The notes under the pieces: model-generated | What the model saw: only the letters and a program-made list of their open reading frames with translations | Database searches by the model: none | Told to the model about the DNA's origin: nothing | Shown: one piece after another, positions 22,895-34,040 of the stretch | Numbering within the stretch: position 1 is the first letter of the stretch | How the letters are laid out: each line of letters starts with the position of its first letter | NCBI GenBank assembly: GCA_036346255.1 | Contig: CM070632.1 | Coordinates: forward strand, 28,174,657 to 28,238,656 | Direction of reading: 5' to 3' | DNA: 64,000 nucleotides | DNA from: Ampelocalamus luodianensis | Taxonomy: Eukaryota > Streptophyta > Magnoliopsida > Poales > Poaceae | Translations under genes and position numbers: made by a program

Positions 22895-24928
22895 TTTGAC
22901 ACTCTGCAGAGGTTGTACAGCTTGACCCACAAGAGATAATCATCTTGATAAAAACACATATTTCCTTAAACATGTGAATCAAGGAGAGACTATCATAAGG
23001 CTTTTACCAAGCTCCGTTTTGACTTGGTTCTGCTCTCTAAGGATTCGCCTCGATCTGGCCCCCTCTTGCACCGCTCATCAACCCAAACAGAACCGAATCA
23101 AAATATTGCTAATTAGTTGGCCAGGTCCACCCATAAATAGACTTATGGTTGTACGGTATGGCCTAGATCAATGGCACACAAAGTTAAGTCTTAGTGACTA
23201 CTCAAGTGAGGTAATCACATCCCAAAATCATACCCTTTACTGCACGATTATTCGCCTGAATATGAAATCATTTTTGGTTCAACTCGACCAAATGGCAACC
23301 CTTGCCATGACACAATAAATTTTAATAATAGCGGTTGCACCACAATTTCATATTTCATTAAGTCAAATTTAATCATTTATGAATATGTAATCATGGATCC
23401 CATCGCAACTAAGCATTATATGATGCCCATGTCGATATTAAAATATGTACAACTAAAATAACCCATCCTATGGTGTTGAAGGGTACATGTCATTCACAAC
23501 TATTCAAGGAGGCATATTGTCGAGTAGGACTTTAGCTAATCCCAAAATCAGTTATTATAAAACTAGTAATGCATGTTGATATAAATCAATATAATTTTAT
23601 AAAATGGGTATGACATGATCAAAGGTCTACGACTTGCCTTCGTTGAAGGGTTGAGATGCTTCGGTCGAACGGTTCTAGGAATTCTTCGGAAACGTTGGAA
23701 TCTGCACGCGCGAAAAGAGCCAAATAAATACAACAATTCCAAATAAAATTGAAAACATTAAAAAATTAGTAGCAAAAGAAAGAGGCTGAATTTAGAAATG
23801 AGAATAGATGAAATCAGAGTTCATATGAGGGAGAATGAAAATCTAGAAGTTTGCGCTCACAAGAAATGATAGAAAATATGTTAAGAGAGAAAATGCAATT
23901 GAATGGATTTTTGGTTTACAGAGAACAAATGGGAGAATGACCAAGGGGGCCACTAGCTAGAGAGAGAGATAGAGAGATGGAAGAGCAAGGGGGAATGACA
24001 AGTGGGCCAAGCTTGTAAGAGACTCAAGCAAATAAAAGAAGAAATGTGTAGAGAGCATTTTCTAGAGAACAAAGCACAAGGAGCTGGAGCTCAGGCTCGT
24101 CGTCGGTGCTGGCAAGTAAAAGGAAAGGGTAGCCGGTGAACTAGAAAAATGGAATCCCGGGAGCGAGGCAGACCCAAAGGTGGTGGTGGCATCAGTAGAG
24201 GTCCGCGTAGAGGTGGCGCGCGGCTTGGCGTCGGTGCAAGGGAGTGATAGTGCTCCGACGATGCTCCGGAGAAGGTGAGGGGGGCACCATGTAGAATGTT
24301 GTGAGGAGAATCCAATGGTGTTGATGATGTCGTCGGGGAATGGTCGATGGCACCGGGAATGGTGGTGGAAGGCGGTTCGGTCGGCGACGGTAGAATGCAA
24401 AATGCGACAAGATGGATGGGAGAGGAGAGGGTGAACTCGGGGCAAGGGAGGAGAAAGACAAGGGGCACACTGTGATGTGCTTGGTGCAGCGAATGGATGA
24501 GCGGAGAGGAGAACGGGGAGGCGCACGCCGGCGGCGATGGGAAGATGGTGCCGCCGGTGAGCGGGTGCTTGGTAAAGGAAGGTAGCACGATGTAGAACAT
24601 CGCGAGGCAAAACTAACAAGAGTGACAATGTCACCGGGGATCAACGGCGGCAGAGCATGAGGAAAAAGGAGCTTGGTTAGCGTGGAAAAGCTTCATTTGC
24701 AGAGAGAGAGAGCGAGAGAGGGTGAATTCCTAGGATAGGAAGAGGAAGGCGAGGGCTCGCCGTGACATGGTCGGTGCAACAAATGGATCACCGGAGAGGA
24801 GAATGGAGGTGGAGCTCATGGTTGGCAATGGTGAGGAAAAAGGAAGAAGCTTGTTGTTGCTTGATTCGGTTGGGAGGAGAAGAAGGAGGAGAAGAGGAGG
24901 GGAAGGGGAGAGGAAGGAGCTACTCTGG

Positions 24929-24936
24929 TTTTATAG
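24929..24936 (-). promoter_or_regulatory. TATA box of LTR L
   Basis: CTATAAAA on the minus strand between the AT-rich LTR start and the GC-rich leader. Confidence 0.5.
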
Positions 24937-25690
24937 AAAGAAGGGAGTAGGGGGTAGCACAACACAGGGAGCCGGTGTAGGCTTGTTGCGCAGCAGCATG
25001 GGGCGACGTGTGGGGGAGCAGAGGGTAGGTGAGGGCGGTGGCATGGGGGTGGCAGGCGACAAATGGGGGAGGAGACCAGGGTAGGTGAGGGGTGGCAGGG
25101 TCAAAGAGGCAGAGCATGGGCTACCATGGCACAAGCACATGGTAGGCATGGGCACGGGAAGGCTTCGGGAAAAGCACAGGAAGAGAGCGAAGAAAAGAAA
25201 AGGAGAAAAAGAAAAAATCAAGAAAATAAAATAAATCCAAAAATCCAAGAAAATTTTTATAAAATTCCTTGAACCCTGAATAGACCAAATAAAATAATTT
25301 TAGATTTATTTAAAGCTTATTTCAATTATTTGAAATGTTTTTTTGCTTGAAATTCAATGTGTGCTTTATTAAATTCAATAAAACGCAAAAACTCCAAAAT
25401 AAATCCCTTGTTTTTAGAATAATTAATTTAAATTAAATTTTACAACCGAGAAAAGGAATTTTTGGAAAAAACAAAAAAGGAAATAATTTAAACTAAACTC
25501 CAAGGAAATAGCAAAAGAGTTGTAGAAAATCCAATAAACTCATTTTGAATTTAATTAAAGTTTGATTTAATCATTTAAAATGTTTTCATTTTTGGAAGTT
25601 TCAATTTAAGCTTTAACAATTCAGGAAAAATCAAATTATTATTTTTATTTTTTGAAAATTGCAAAAAGGCCTGAAAATTGGGATGTTACA

Positions 25691-25705
25691 AACCTACCAA
25701 ACTTA
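25691..25705 (-). other. Polypurine tract of element L
   Basis: The minus strand reads AAGTTTGGTAGGTT directly before the LTR start. It follows the pol stop codon closely. Confidence 0.6.
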
Positions 25706-25712
25706 AACGGAA

Positions 25713-25845
25713 TCTCGACCCCGAGATTTGGAAGGACTAAGAAAAAGATAGGGAGACTCGGCTCTTGATTTCCATGTTGCTTCCTTATCTGGTCGATTGC
25801 TTCATTGTTCTTCGCAAAATCTCAACGTCTTGCTCCTGGTAGGAC
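25713..25845 (-). pseudogene. Pol C-terminus (chromodomain end) of element L
   Basis: The minus strand encodes DKEATWKSRAESPYLF followed by a Ser/Arg-rich tail and a TAA just before the polypurine tract. EATW with a YP-x-LF word shortly after is the usual end of the pol chromodomain in plant chromoviruses. A frameshift precedes it. At about 25845 it is replaced by protease sequence on the opposite strand. Confidence 0.65.
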
Positions 25846-27355
25846 TTTCAACTTCTTCGAAATTTACTACAGACCTAATGGTGTTACGAGCCCAGACCCT
25901 AGACATCATCCTAGGGATGGATTGGCTAGCCAAATATCAAGGGATAATAGATTGTGCTAATAGGAAAGTGGTCCTCACCAAAGGTCCTGGGTTAGTGGTT
26001 GAAGTCAAGATGGACAGACCCTTCCAATGGAAGAGGACAATTTGCTATGCCATGGATGTTCCTAGGGAGGGAATGATGGTGGTCCAAGAGTACCCTAATG
26101 TTTTCCCAGAAGAACTGTTAGGGGGACCAGCAGACCGCGACATGGAGTTCTTTATAGAGCTAGTGCCTAGGAGTGCGCCCATATGCAAGAGACCTCATAG
26201 GATGCCAGTTAACGAACTTGAAGAGCAGAAGAAGCAAATCTGGGAGTTACAAGAGAAGGGGTTCATTAGACTCAGCTTGTCCCCATGGGGATCCCCTGTA
26301 CTGTTTGTAAAGAAGAAGGACGACAATATGCGGATGTGTGCGGACTATTGTTCCCTGAATGAAGTAACCATAAAGAACAAGTACCCCTTGCCCAGGATTG
26401 ATGACCTGTTTGATCAGCTCAAGGGGTGACTAAGTTCTCCATGATAGATATGTGCTTAGGGTTTCACCAGTTGAAAATCAAACCTGAAGATATCCCCAAA
26501 ACAGCCTTCTCCACTAGGTACGATCTCTATGAGTTTATAGTGATGTCATTTGGGTTCACCAACGCCCCGGCCTACTTCATGAACTTGATGAACAAGGTAT
26601 TTATGGAGTACCTTGATAGGTTCGTAGTTGTGTTCATCGATGATATTCTCGTCTATTCCAAGGAAACCGAAGAGCACGCACAACATCTGAGGATGGTGCT
26701 GGAAAAACTCAGGGAACAACAGTTGTACGCCAAATACAACAAGTGCGAATTATGGCTGTCAGATGTTATTTTCCTGGGTCATATGATATCCACTAGTCGA
26801 GTAGCAATGGACCCAGCAAAGGTTGAAGCTGTCTTAGATTGGCAACCACCCACTACAGTCACTAAAGTTCAGAGTTTTCTAGGATTGATAGGATATTACT
26901 GCAGGTTTATTGAAGGATTCTCCAAAATCTCCTGGCCTCTCACTCAACTACTAAAGAAAGAAAAGAAGTTTGAGTGGATAGATGGGTGTGAGAAGACATT
27001 TTAAGAACTGAAAGAGAAGTTAACCTTCACCCCAGTTCTAGTACTCCTAGATATTCGTAAGGATCTTGTGGTGTATAGTGATGCCTCTTGGCAAGGGTTA
27101 GGCTATGTGCTGATGCGAGAGGGAATGGTAGTAGTATATGCATCCAGGCAGCTTCGTCCGCATGAGGAAAATTATCCTATCCACGATTTTGAGTTGGCAT
27201 CGGTAGTGCACACACTGAAAATGTGGCATCACTACCTCATCGAGAATCATTGTGACATATGCACTAATCACAAAAACCTCAAATACATCTTCACTCAGTC
27301 AGACCTTAATCTATGACAGCGAGGGTGGTTGGAATTGATAAAAGACTATGACTTA
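25846..27355 (+). pseudogene. Ty3/gypsy pol, element G: protease end, RT, RNase H
   Basis: The order is: end of protease (TLDIILGMDWLAKYQG, 25890-25940), a linker with FPEELLGGP, then RT with FVKKKDDNMRMCADYCSLNEVT, KYPLPRIDDLFDQL, MSFGFTNAPAYFM and the catalytic FIDDIL at 26632-26650, then the RT thumb and RNase H (VYSDASWQGLGYVL near 27070, ENYPIHDFELASVVHTLKMWHHYL near 27170). It is broken by a frameshift at 26427, a stop at 27002 and another near 27315. It ends at the target duplication of LTR H and continues at 44170. The start is cut inside the protease by the junction with element L. Confidence 0.9.
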
Positions 27356-30300
27356 TGTCACAGCCCCATTTTTATTAAATGGGATTTAGATGCATCTCAT
27401 AAACTTTTCATTTCATTTTGGAGCATGTGCATAAATTGTACAATTTAAAACCTCAATTTCAATTCAAATTTAAAACTTGAAATGGAACTCCCAAAAGAAA
27501 ACTAAAGCTAATGCTTGTAAACATCTCTCAAAAATAATTTAATCAAATACTAGAATAATTATCTTAAATAAATATGATTTTTACTAAATTTTTAGAGCCC
27601 AACTTGATCAGGAGAAACATCAATGATCAATTAATAAACATCATCTATAAATGAATTTAAAATTAGTAAATAAATCATGAACAGTTGTTTTAGAAAAATT
27701 TTATGAGCTCCAGTTTGTACCAGGAACCCCACTGCAAAAATTTAGAATTTTATAAATTTATTTCCTACTTTTAAGCTTCGGTCAAACTAGAGGAGTTTAA
27801 AATCTAAATCAGTCAACTATTTAGACCTCACCCGAACCACATTAGCACTGTAGCGACCGAGCTAACTCAAGGACTTGACTGGACCAAGCCCACTCACTCA
27901 CGCCCGAGCCGACTGCGCCATGTCACTGACAGCTGGGGCCACCTATCAGTCTCTTCCTCTCTACGCTACTTTCGTTTGAATTCAACTAGCGCGCACCGTC
28001 CGATGGTCAACGGACCGTCCAGATTTGGCGGAACGTTCGGACCACTTTAAAGGCCTTACGATCTGGACCGTTGCCTTTCGATCGGACCGTCTAGATCTAT
28101 TAAGATGTTCGAACCTTTTGAACTGGCGCGCAATCTCAACCGTTGATCTGGTTTTGGATGGTATCCTTTCTTTTTCTCACTAACTCTGGTGTACCGCTTC
28201 GTTTAAGTCACTGCCACCTTGGGCCCACCTATCATTTTTGTCTTTTCCACGCCGTTTTGGACCTTCGCGAGCTCCAGAGTACAAGCGGGAGGTGGCGAGT
28301 GTCCCAGGCGTTCCGAGCATGCCACGCCACGTTATCACGGCGTTGAGCTCGTCATCATCTCCGCTACTGCCACGAACGCTTGACGTGTCTTTTCCACCAC
28401 TGAAACTCCTCAGCACAGCGTTTTCTTTCTCTCCGCCGAGAAAGAAAACTCAGTCGTTCTACTTTCTCAAGGAAGGTTATCCTCCCATCTTTTGGCACGC
28501 TGTTACTCCTTTCATACCATGTATACCCTACTAATTTGAGCTAGTGATTTTGTTCGTAGCCCCGCACCTTTGCTTTCTTCTCCAAGCAGTGCCTTGCCAC
28601 GACTACCCTTGCATGTGCGCCAGCTCGCCACCGCCGCTCTTGTGCCCATGCCGTCGCCCACCTTCGGCCACTCTGTCCATCACCTTAAAAAGGCTAGTCC
28701 AAGGCTCCCTTGCCCCTTTCCATTCCTCTCTTCCTCCTTTCTCTGCTGCATGTCAGGGGCCGAGCGCACCGAGTGTTGTCTTCGATCGCCACGCCTCCTC
28801 CACACCGTTCCGGCTCTCCGGCGAGATCCGACCACCCACAACCGCGTCACGGAGTGCCTTCAACCACAAGGAGCTGAATCTTCCACCAAGGAGCCGCGCA
28901 CAGGTCTTCTTCCCCGGTCCTGGCCAAAATCGCCGCCACGGCCAATACTCCATCTCGAGCGAACCTCCCTCCGATTCTCCTCTCAGTGAGCATCATGTGG
29001 CTTACCTCTACCTTCCCCAACAATTCACCTGCTCTCTCTTCTTCCCCAGGTCGCCGCCGTCGAGAGCTTCATCACGCCGGCCTTAGTCACCATCGCCAGC
29101 CCTCCTCGGTGCTTCTCTGTCACGACCGACCGCACCGGTGAGTTCACTGAGCCATACTCCTGCCCATGCTTTCCCTAATTTTGCTGCTTTGCCACTCCGG
29201 CGCCGTCGCCCCGTTTTCACCCCCACAACCAGCCGCCGCTCATCACCGCGCGGTCGCCACAGTGCCTCTCCGGCCACCCCCGTGACCACCCATAGCTCCC
29301 TTGACACCCTGGAAACCCATTTTGGCCCTCACCTTGGCCTCCACGCCGCTCTAATTTCCGGCGATTTGCCGCCCAAAATTGGCCCAAGCCTCCCCTGTCT
29401 GTTCCCCCTTTGTTCTCTATTGCTTGTAATTCTCTCTCTGTGAGACACCAAATGGTGGGACCACCCAGTTAAACCAAACCAACTAATGGATGCCATTTAG
29501 GTTACTCAAATACATTAGGGAAATTGAAGTTTGAATCTTGTAGGAAGTTTAGTTATATAGTATTTCTTTAGTTTTGAGAGAAGTTTGTGTTGTCTGTTGA
29601 GATAAGCAGAGAAGGTAATCTGAAAATAATCTGAATTGGCATTAGACTAATGACTTTGCTATTACCAGTAGTGAGAAAAGTTATTTATTCATTTAGCTAA
29701 TTGATTACTCAAAAGAATTGTTTAATTGGATATTGGAAGTAATTAACAAACACACTGTCTCAGTTTTGTTCTTCACTTCGGATGATTGAACAGAGAAGTG
29801 CTTTGTCAGTTGAAGCTCTTTTGCAAAACCATTTGCCTGTTGCTAGCAAACCTTGAATATGTCTTTAGGCCACCTAAATGATTTAGCAAATTTGGAGCCT
29901 AAGATTGGTATGAAGGTTATCACTTTAGAAAGGTTTTACTTTGCAAGATAGAAGATCTAAGAAGATGATCTGAAGAGGATTGGATTTAACAGAGGGCTAG
30001 TCCATTAGGTGTGCAGTCCAGTCAGGAAATATGAACAGTATGAGTTTACTGACAATAGGTCCATAGGTAGTAAGTACTTGAATCCAATTAGCAGTTGGTG
30101 GCCTAGCTGAATCCAATTTGTACGGTTTCGGCTGCATGCAAGTCATTTTACATTTATATGTTTAAGTTAAATAGGTGATTAGTTCAGGTATTTATGAAGT
30201 CAGTTGTCCTTGGCTTTGTGCTTGGGAGAACACAGTCAAGCAATGAATATGGCAATTGCATTCTAACTGAAGGTAATAGGGAAAGTGAATAGTGAGTAAC

Positions 30301-31561
30301 GAGTTACTAAGCATTAGTTAGTACTTCGTTAGTGTATGCCTAACATTGGGAGCCACCTAGGCTAGTTAGCTATTTAGAATCTGTTAGTAGGCAATTAGTA
30401 GTTAAGTTTAAAGAACATGTTTAAAAAGGAATCATATTAAAAACAAATATAGTTGCCTAACATATCTAGTTAAGTGCTACGGCTAGGATTAAGTCAATGT
30501 CAAATGACTATCAACTCTAAAGCAAAATTATGTAACCTTTAGTAGCTAACTGTCGGTAGGCCACCAAGTTTGCAGATAATGGATGTGCACACAATCACCA
30601 TCAAAATCTGCCGAAAGAGGAGAATATATAAGAGGATTGGTTTTGATTGTATGATCATCTTGGATGTATACATAGAATGCCTAGAGAGAGTGTTTGTGAG
30701 TACTATGTGTCATGTTAAGGAAAACAATATCACTTAGGCTCTAGGTATTGTATGTCGTTATTATCACACTAGAAATTGAATTAACTTCAAAAGTCCATAA
30801 GAAATTGAACTCCAATTAAACTAAAATCTATACCTAAATGCATCTAGAATCATAATCTCACTAATATGTAAATCTCATGCATTTTCGGGCATTTTGGATT
30901 TGTCAGTGTTATCAATGTTTATTCGCCATCATGTTTTCTCTCTAGATTCTGAATTGCACGAAGTAAAATGTAATATCCCGTTTCTGTTTAGGAAAAAAAA
31001 CAGTGCGATTTTAATTCGAATTCAAATTTAAAAGAGAAATTTCCGGCGTTTTGCCTGTTCTTCCAGTTTTGGGCTTGGGCCTTTGGCCAGCAGGCCCAAG
31101 AGAGGGCCTTGTGGGCCAAAGGGGGCAGCCGTGAGGCCCAAGGGGGGGGGCAGCCGCAAGGCCTTGGGGGCCCTTAGGCCCATTTGTTTGGCCGGCCAAA
31201 GGGGGGCACAAACCCTAGCACCCCCACCTCTCCCACCCCCTCCCTCCTGTGGCCGCCACCCCTGCCCCTCCCTCTCCCCTGCACCCCTGCCTTCTCCTCC
31301 TCTTCTTGGCGCCTCCCCCTTGGTGCTGCACCTCCCTGCCTCTTGGAGCCACCTCCCTCCTGGTGCCGAACCGCCCTGCCGCCGGTTTTCGCGAAGGAAG
31401 GAAAGGGGCTTTGTGGGGTTGCTGTTCAAGAAGGAGAGGAGCTTCTTCAAGGATCCTTCATCGCCTCCCTGGGTGTTCCAAGGGTAATGAATGTTGTTTT
31501 TATTGTTGGGTTATTCGTAGATGTGAATTTGCTTAGGATTGACTGGATCAAGTTCTGTCTG

Positions 31562-33823
31562 CGGTTTGTGTTAAGTCGTTAGTCGGGGAGGAATAACTCT
31601 TCGGGAGAGAAATATCAGGTTTTGCGGGAAGGACCATTTGTGAATTTTTCAATTCAGCAGGTCACGAGGGGGAAAAATGCAGTCTACTCCAGCTTGGGCT
31701 TGGGTCTGGCCCAAGAGGGCCCTAAGGGTGGCCGGCCAAAGAGGTCTCCCTAAACCCTAGCCGAACTCCCCCTCTCTCCCTCTCCCCTCCTCCCCCACTC
31801 CCCCTTTCGGCCGCCCCCCCTCCCCATCTCCACCCTTGCGCCCAAACCCCTTCCCCTTCTCCCTGGTTGCTTCCCCCTTGCGCCCCTTGCCCTTTCCCCT
31901 CCCTAGCCCTTGCTTCCGGTCAAGAAGTGGAGGGGAACCTCCATTAGTGCGGCCAGCAAAGGGAAGAAGAGGAGGGAAGAAGAGGAGGAGGGAAGAAGAG
32001 GAGGAAGGAGTTCGTCTTCGTGCGGTGGGTTCTTCTTCTCGCCGCGGCTCTACAAGGGTAACGTCGCTTGGTCCTCACTGGTTTGGTGTTGCATTCGCGT
32101 CCGTTTTGGTAGATCGATTTTCGTCACCTGCTAGGCGGCGTTCTGTCCAAAAGGTTGGGGGTCGTTTTTCGTGAGGTTAGAAGCAGAATCTCGGATTCTG
32201 ATCTCCTAGGAAAAGTTGGGTTATGGTCTTAGCTTTCCGTGGCCGCCAAGATCACCCAAATCCGATTAACGGTTTGGGAGTTATGATTTTTTTAGTAATG
32301 CTGCCCTGTTAGTCTGTCAGTAGTTGGACAGTCTGAAGAAAACGGGCCAAAACTGCTAGTTAGAGGGAGAATCAGAGGATCTCGCTATAACGAAAAATGT
32401 AGGTAATCTCCATACCTTTCCAGAGACATAAAGAACGCAAGATTTGGTCTTTAGTAGCGAAAGTTATAGTAGTTTTAGTGATCTGTCCAGAAATCCTGAC
32501 GTGATTATGATGTTCTGATAATTAGCTCGAAAGGGTTATTAGACGACCGAATCTGGAGGGCTCACCAACTAGGTTTAGGTGGGGATTTTGTTAAGCTTTA
32601 ATGGGAGTCCAAGAACACCTCATTTGGACCTCTGTACGGAAAGTTATGAATTTTAGAACTTGACTGTTGACAGAGGGCAGACCCGCACTTAGGAAGGTGG
32701 GGTCGGGATTGCGTTGCAATTTGCTATTTGATGTGTTCACTTATATAATTCACGTGTTCGTTGCCATGGACTTAGTTTATATTCTTAATGTATTAGGTGG
32801 GGGATTGGTACCGAAGGCGGCACCCTCTTCGCGACCTACCTTCCCGCACGGTTGAGGCAAGTGCATTGGTTGTTACTTAATTGTGCTTGTGTGGTATTGT
32901 TGGTGTGATTACCGTACATAATATCGTACAAGCTTTTGGCCTAGCGAATGTTAAATATAATGATCGCTCAAATTATGTTTATGCTTTATTGTTGTACAAT
33001 ATTGTTGTCTTTTGGTAAGATTGATGATGAATAAGAGATGAGCATATGCATATTGAGAACATGTTGAGACTTGGTCACATGGTGACCAAGCATGTTTCCC
33101 TTTGAGATTCCCGTCATGAATGCGACGGGCCCGAGATCCCCACACTCGTGGAGTGTGGGCTTGAGGTCCCCATTACTTGCGGAGTAATGGGCAATTGGTC
33201 CCTGTGCATGCGCGCACAGGCATGGGTAGGCAGCGACGGTTGCATACTCAGCATCGTAGTAATGCACAGAAAGATAAAGAAAGGTTCCTTGAGCATTGCA
33301 TCCGCATGTGAAATGTTTTGTTGTTTATCTTCCACTTATTGATGCCGATGTTATAGCTTCTATTTCGTACTTCTTTGAGTCTGTGGACTCACTCTTGCTT
33401 TATTGTTATTTTATGTACAGAGCCAAGAACGACATGCATGGGAGGAAGTAGTCGCTAGTCACACACATGCCACATGAACTAAATAAAGTTGAATGATCTT
33501 GGATCGTAATTGTTTTTAGTATTCAAGCGAGTTGCTCAAAGATTTATTATGTTTTGTCTCATGCAATGGATTAAATGTAATAATGATGAGTAGTGGAATT
33601 TCATACCTCTCTAGTTATGTTAGATACTTAGCATGTCTTTGTTTATCTTTTGATGTCTCTGGATGGAAGTTTTAGGTAATATTTGAATTATCTGTGGGTT
33701 GGAACCTTCGTGTAATTAACTTTACAAGGGAGGTTCTGCCGAAATTTATTAAGAATGTCTAGATTAGAATTATTAGGGTTTGTTTAGTAGCATTCCAGGC
33801 TCATGTCGGGTTGTGGTGTTACA
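31562..33823 (+). repeat. 5' LTR of element D
   Basis: Aligns to the 3' LTR from its tenth or eleventh base onward; the terminal TGTAATACTC is lost where it joins the family A LTR. It ends GTGGTGTTACA next to the PBS. Around 31961-32008 a GAAGAAGAGGAGG-type purine repeat has extra units compared with the 3' LTR. A splice-donor-like CAAGGGTAACG lies at 32053-32063. Confidence 0.9.
33070..33220 (+). repeat. Array of five consecutive hairpins in D 5' LTR
   Basis: Five stems in 151 bp: CTTGGTCAC loop ATG (33070-33090, 9 bp); CCCGTC with GACGGG (33110-33129, 6 bp); CCCACACTC loop GTG (33139-33159, 9 bp, perfect); CCCATTACT with AGTAATGGG (33169-33191, 9 bp, perfect); CCTGTGC with GCACAGG (33201-33220, 7 bp). 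The stems differ in sequence but most are introduced by GAGATCCC, GAGGTCCC or TTGGTCCC. The 3' LTR copy is at 41115-41265. Confidence 0.75.
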
Positions 33824-33825
33824 GT

Positions 33826-33837
33826 TGGTATCAGAGC
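33826..33837 (+). other. Primer-binding site of element D
   Basis: TGGTATCAGAGC, 2 bp after the 5' LTR; complementary to the 3' end of initiator tRNA-Met. Confidence 0.93.
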
Positions 33838-33873
33838 CAGGTTATAGGTCTGTGGTATTTGAAAAGTTAAATT

Positions 33874-33898
33874 TGACACACTATGCACAGTAGGTGGG
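33874..33898 (+). promoter_or_regulatory. Conserved post-PBS leader block
   Basis: Identical over 25 bp to 4281-4305 and 11402-11426 (both minus strand). It lies 36 bp downstream of the PBS and about 140 bp before the gag ATG. Confidence 0.6.
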
Positions 33899-34040
33899 AA
33901 TGGGTTAATGCATTGCATTACGCTACTATTGAATTTATGATTACTCTTGTGTGATAGCTACTAGTTAGAGTTTACTTGTGGTCCTAGTTATTGTAAGTGC
34001 TTATTGTTTGATTGTTTTTTTTTTGTTGTGGTGGTTAGAG

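Larger units (their letters stand above)
22185..25690 (-). repeat. Group B 3' LTR (L), minus orientation
   Basis: About 3.5 kb. The minus strand begins TGTAACATCCCAATTTTC at 25690, directly after a polypurine tract and the end of a pol frame, so it is a 3' LTR. It contains a TATA box (24929-24936), a GC-rich leader region and the group B module at 22863-22930. The left border is placed by comparison with LTR F and is accurate only to a few bases, because the junction is rearranged. Pro/Ser-rich overlapping frames at 24062-24640 are not genes. Confidence 0.75.

Noticed and set aside
24062..25248. Overlapping frames up to 190 codons in LTR L.
   Set aside because: Same reason: GC-rich LTR leader sequence with open frames on both strands and no conserved motif.
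28180..29450. Several open frames over 100 codons in the GC-rich part of LTR H.
   Set aside because: They overlap on both strands, are Ser/Pro/Arg-rich low-complexity, show no domain, and equivalent regions of other group B LTRs give unrelated proteins.
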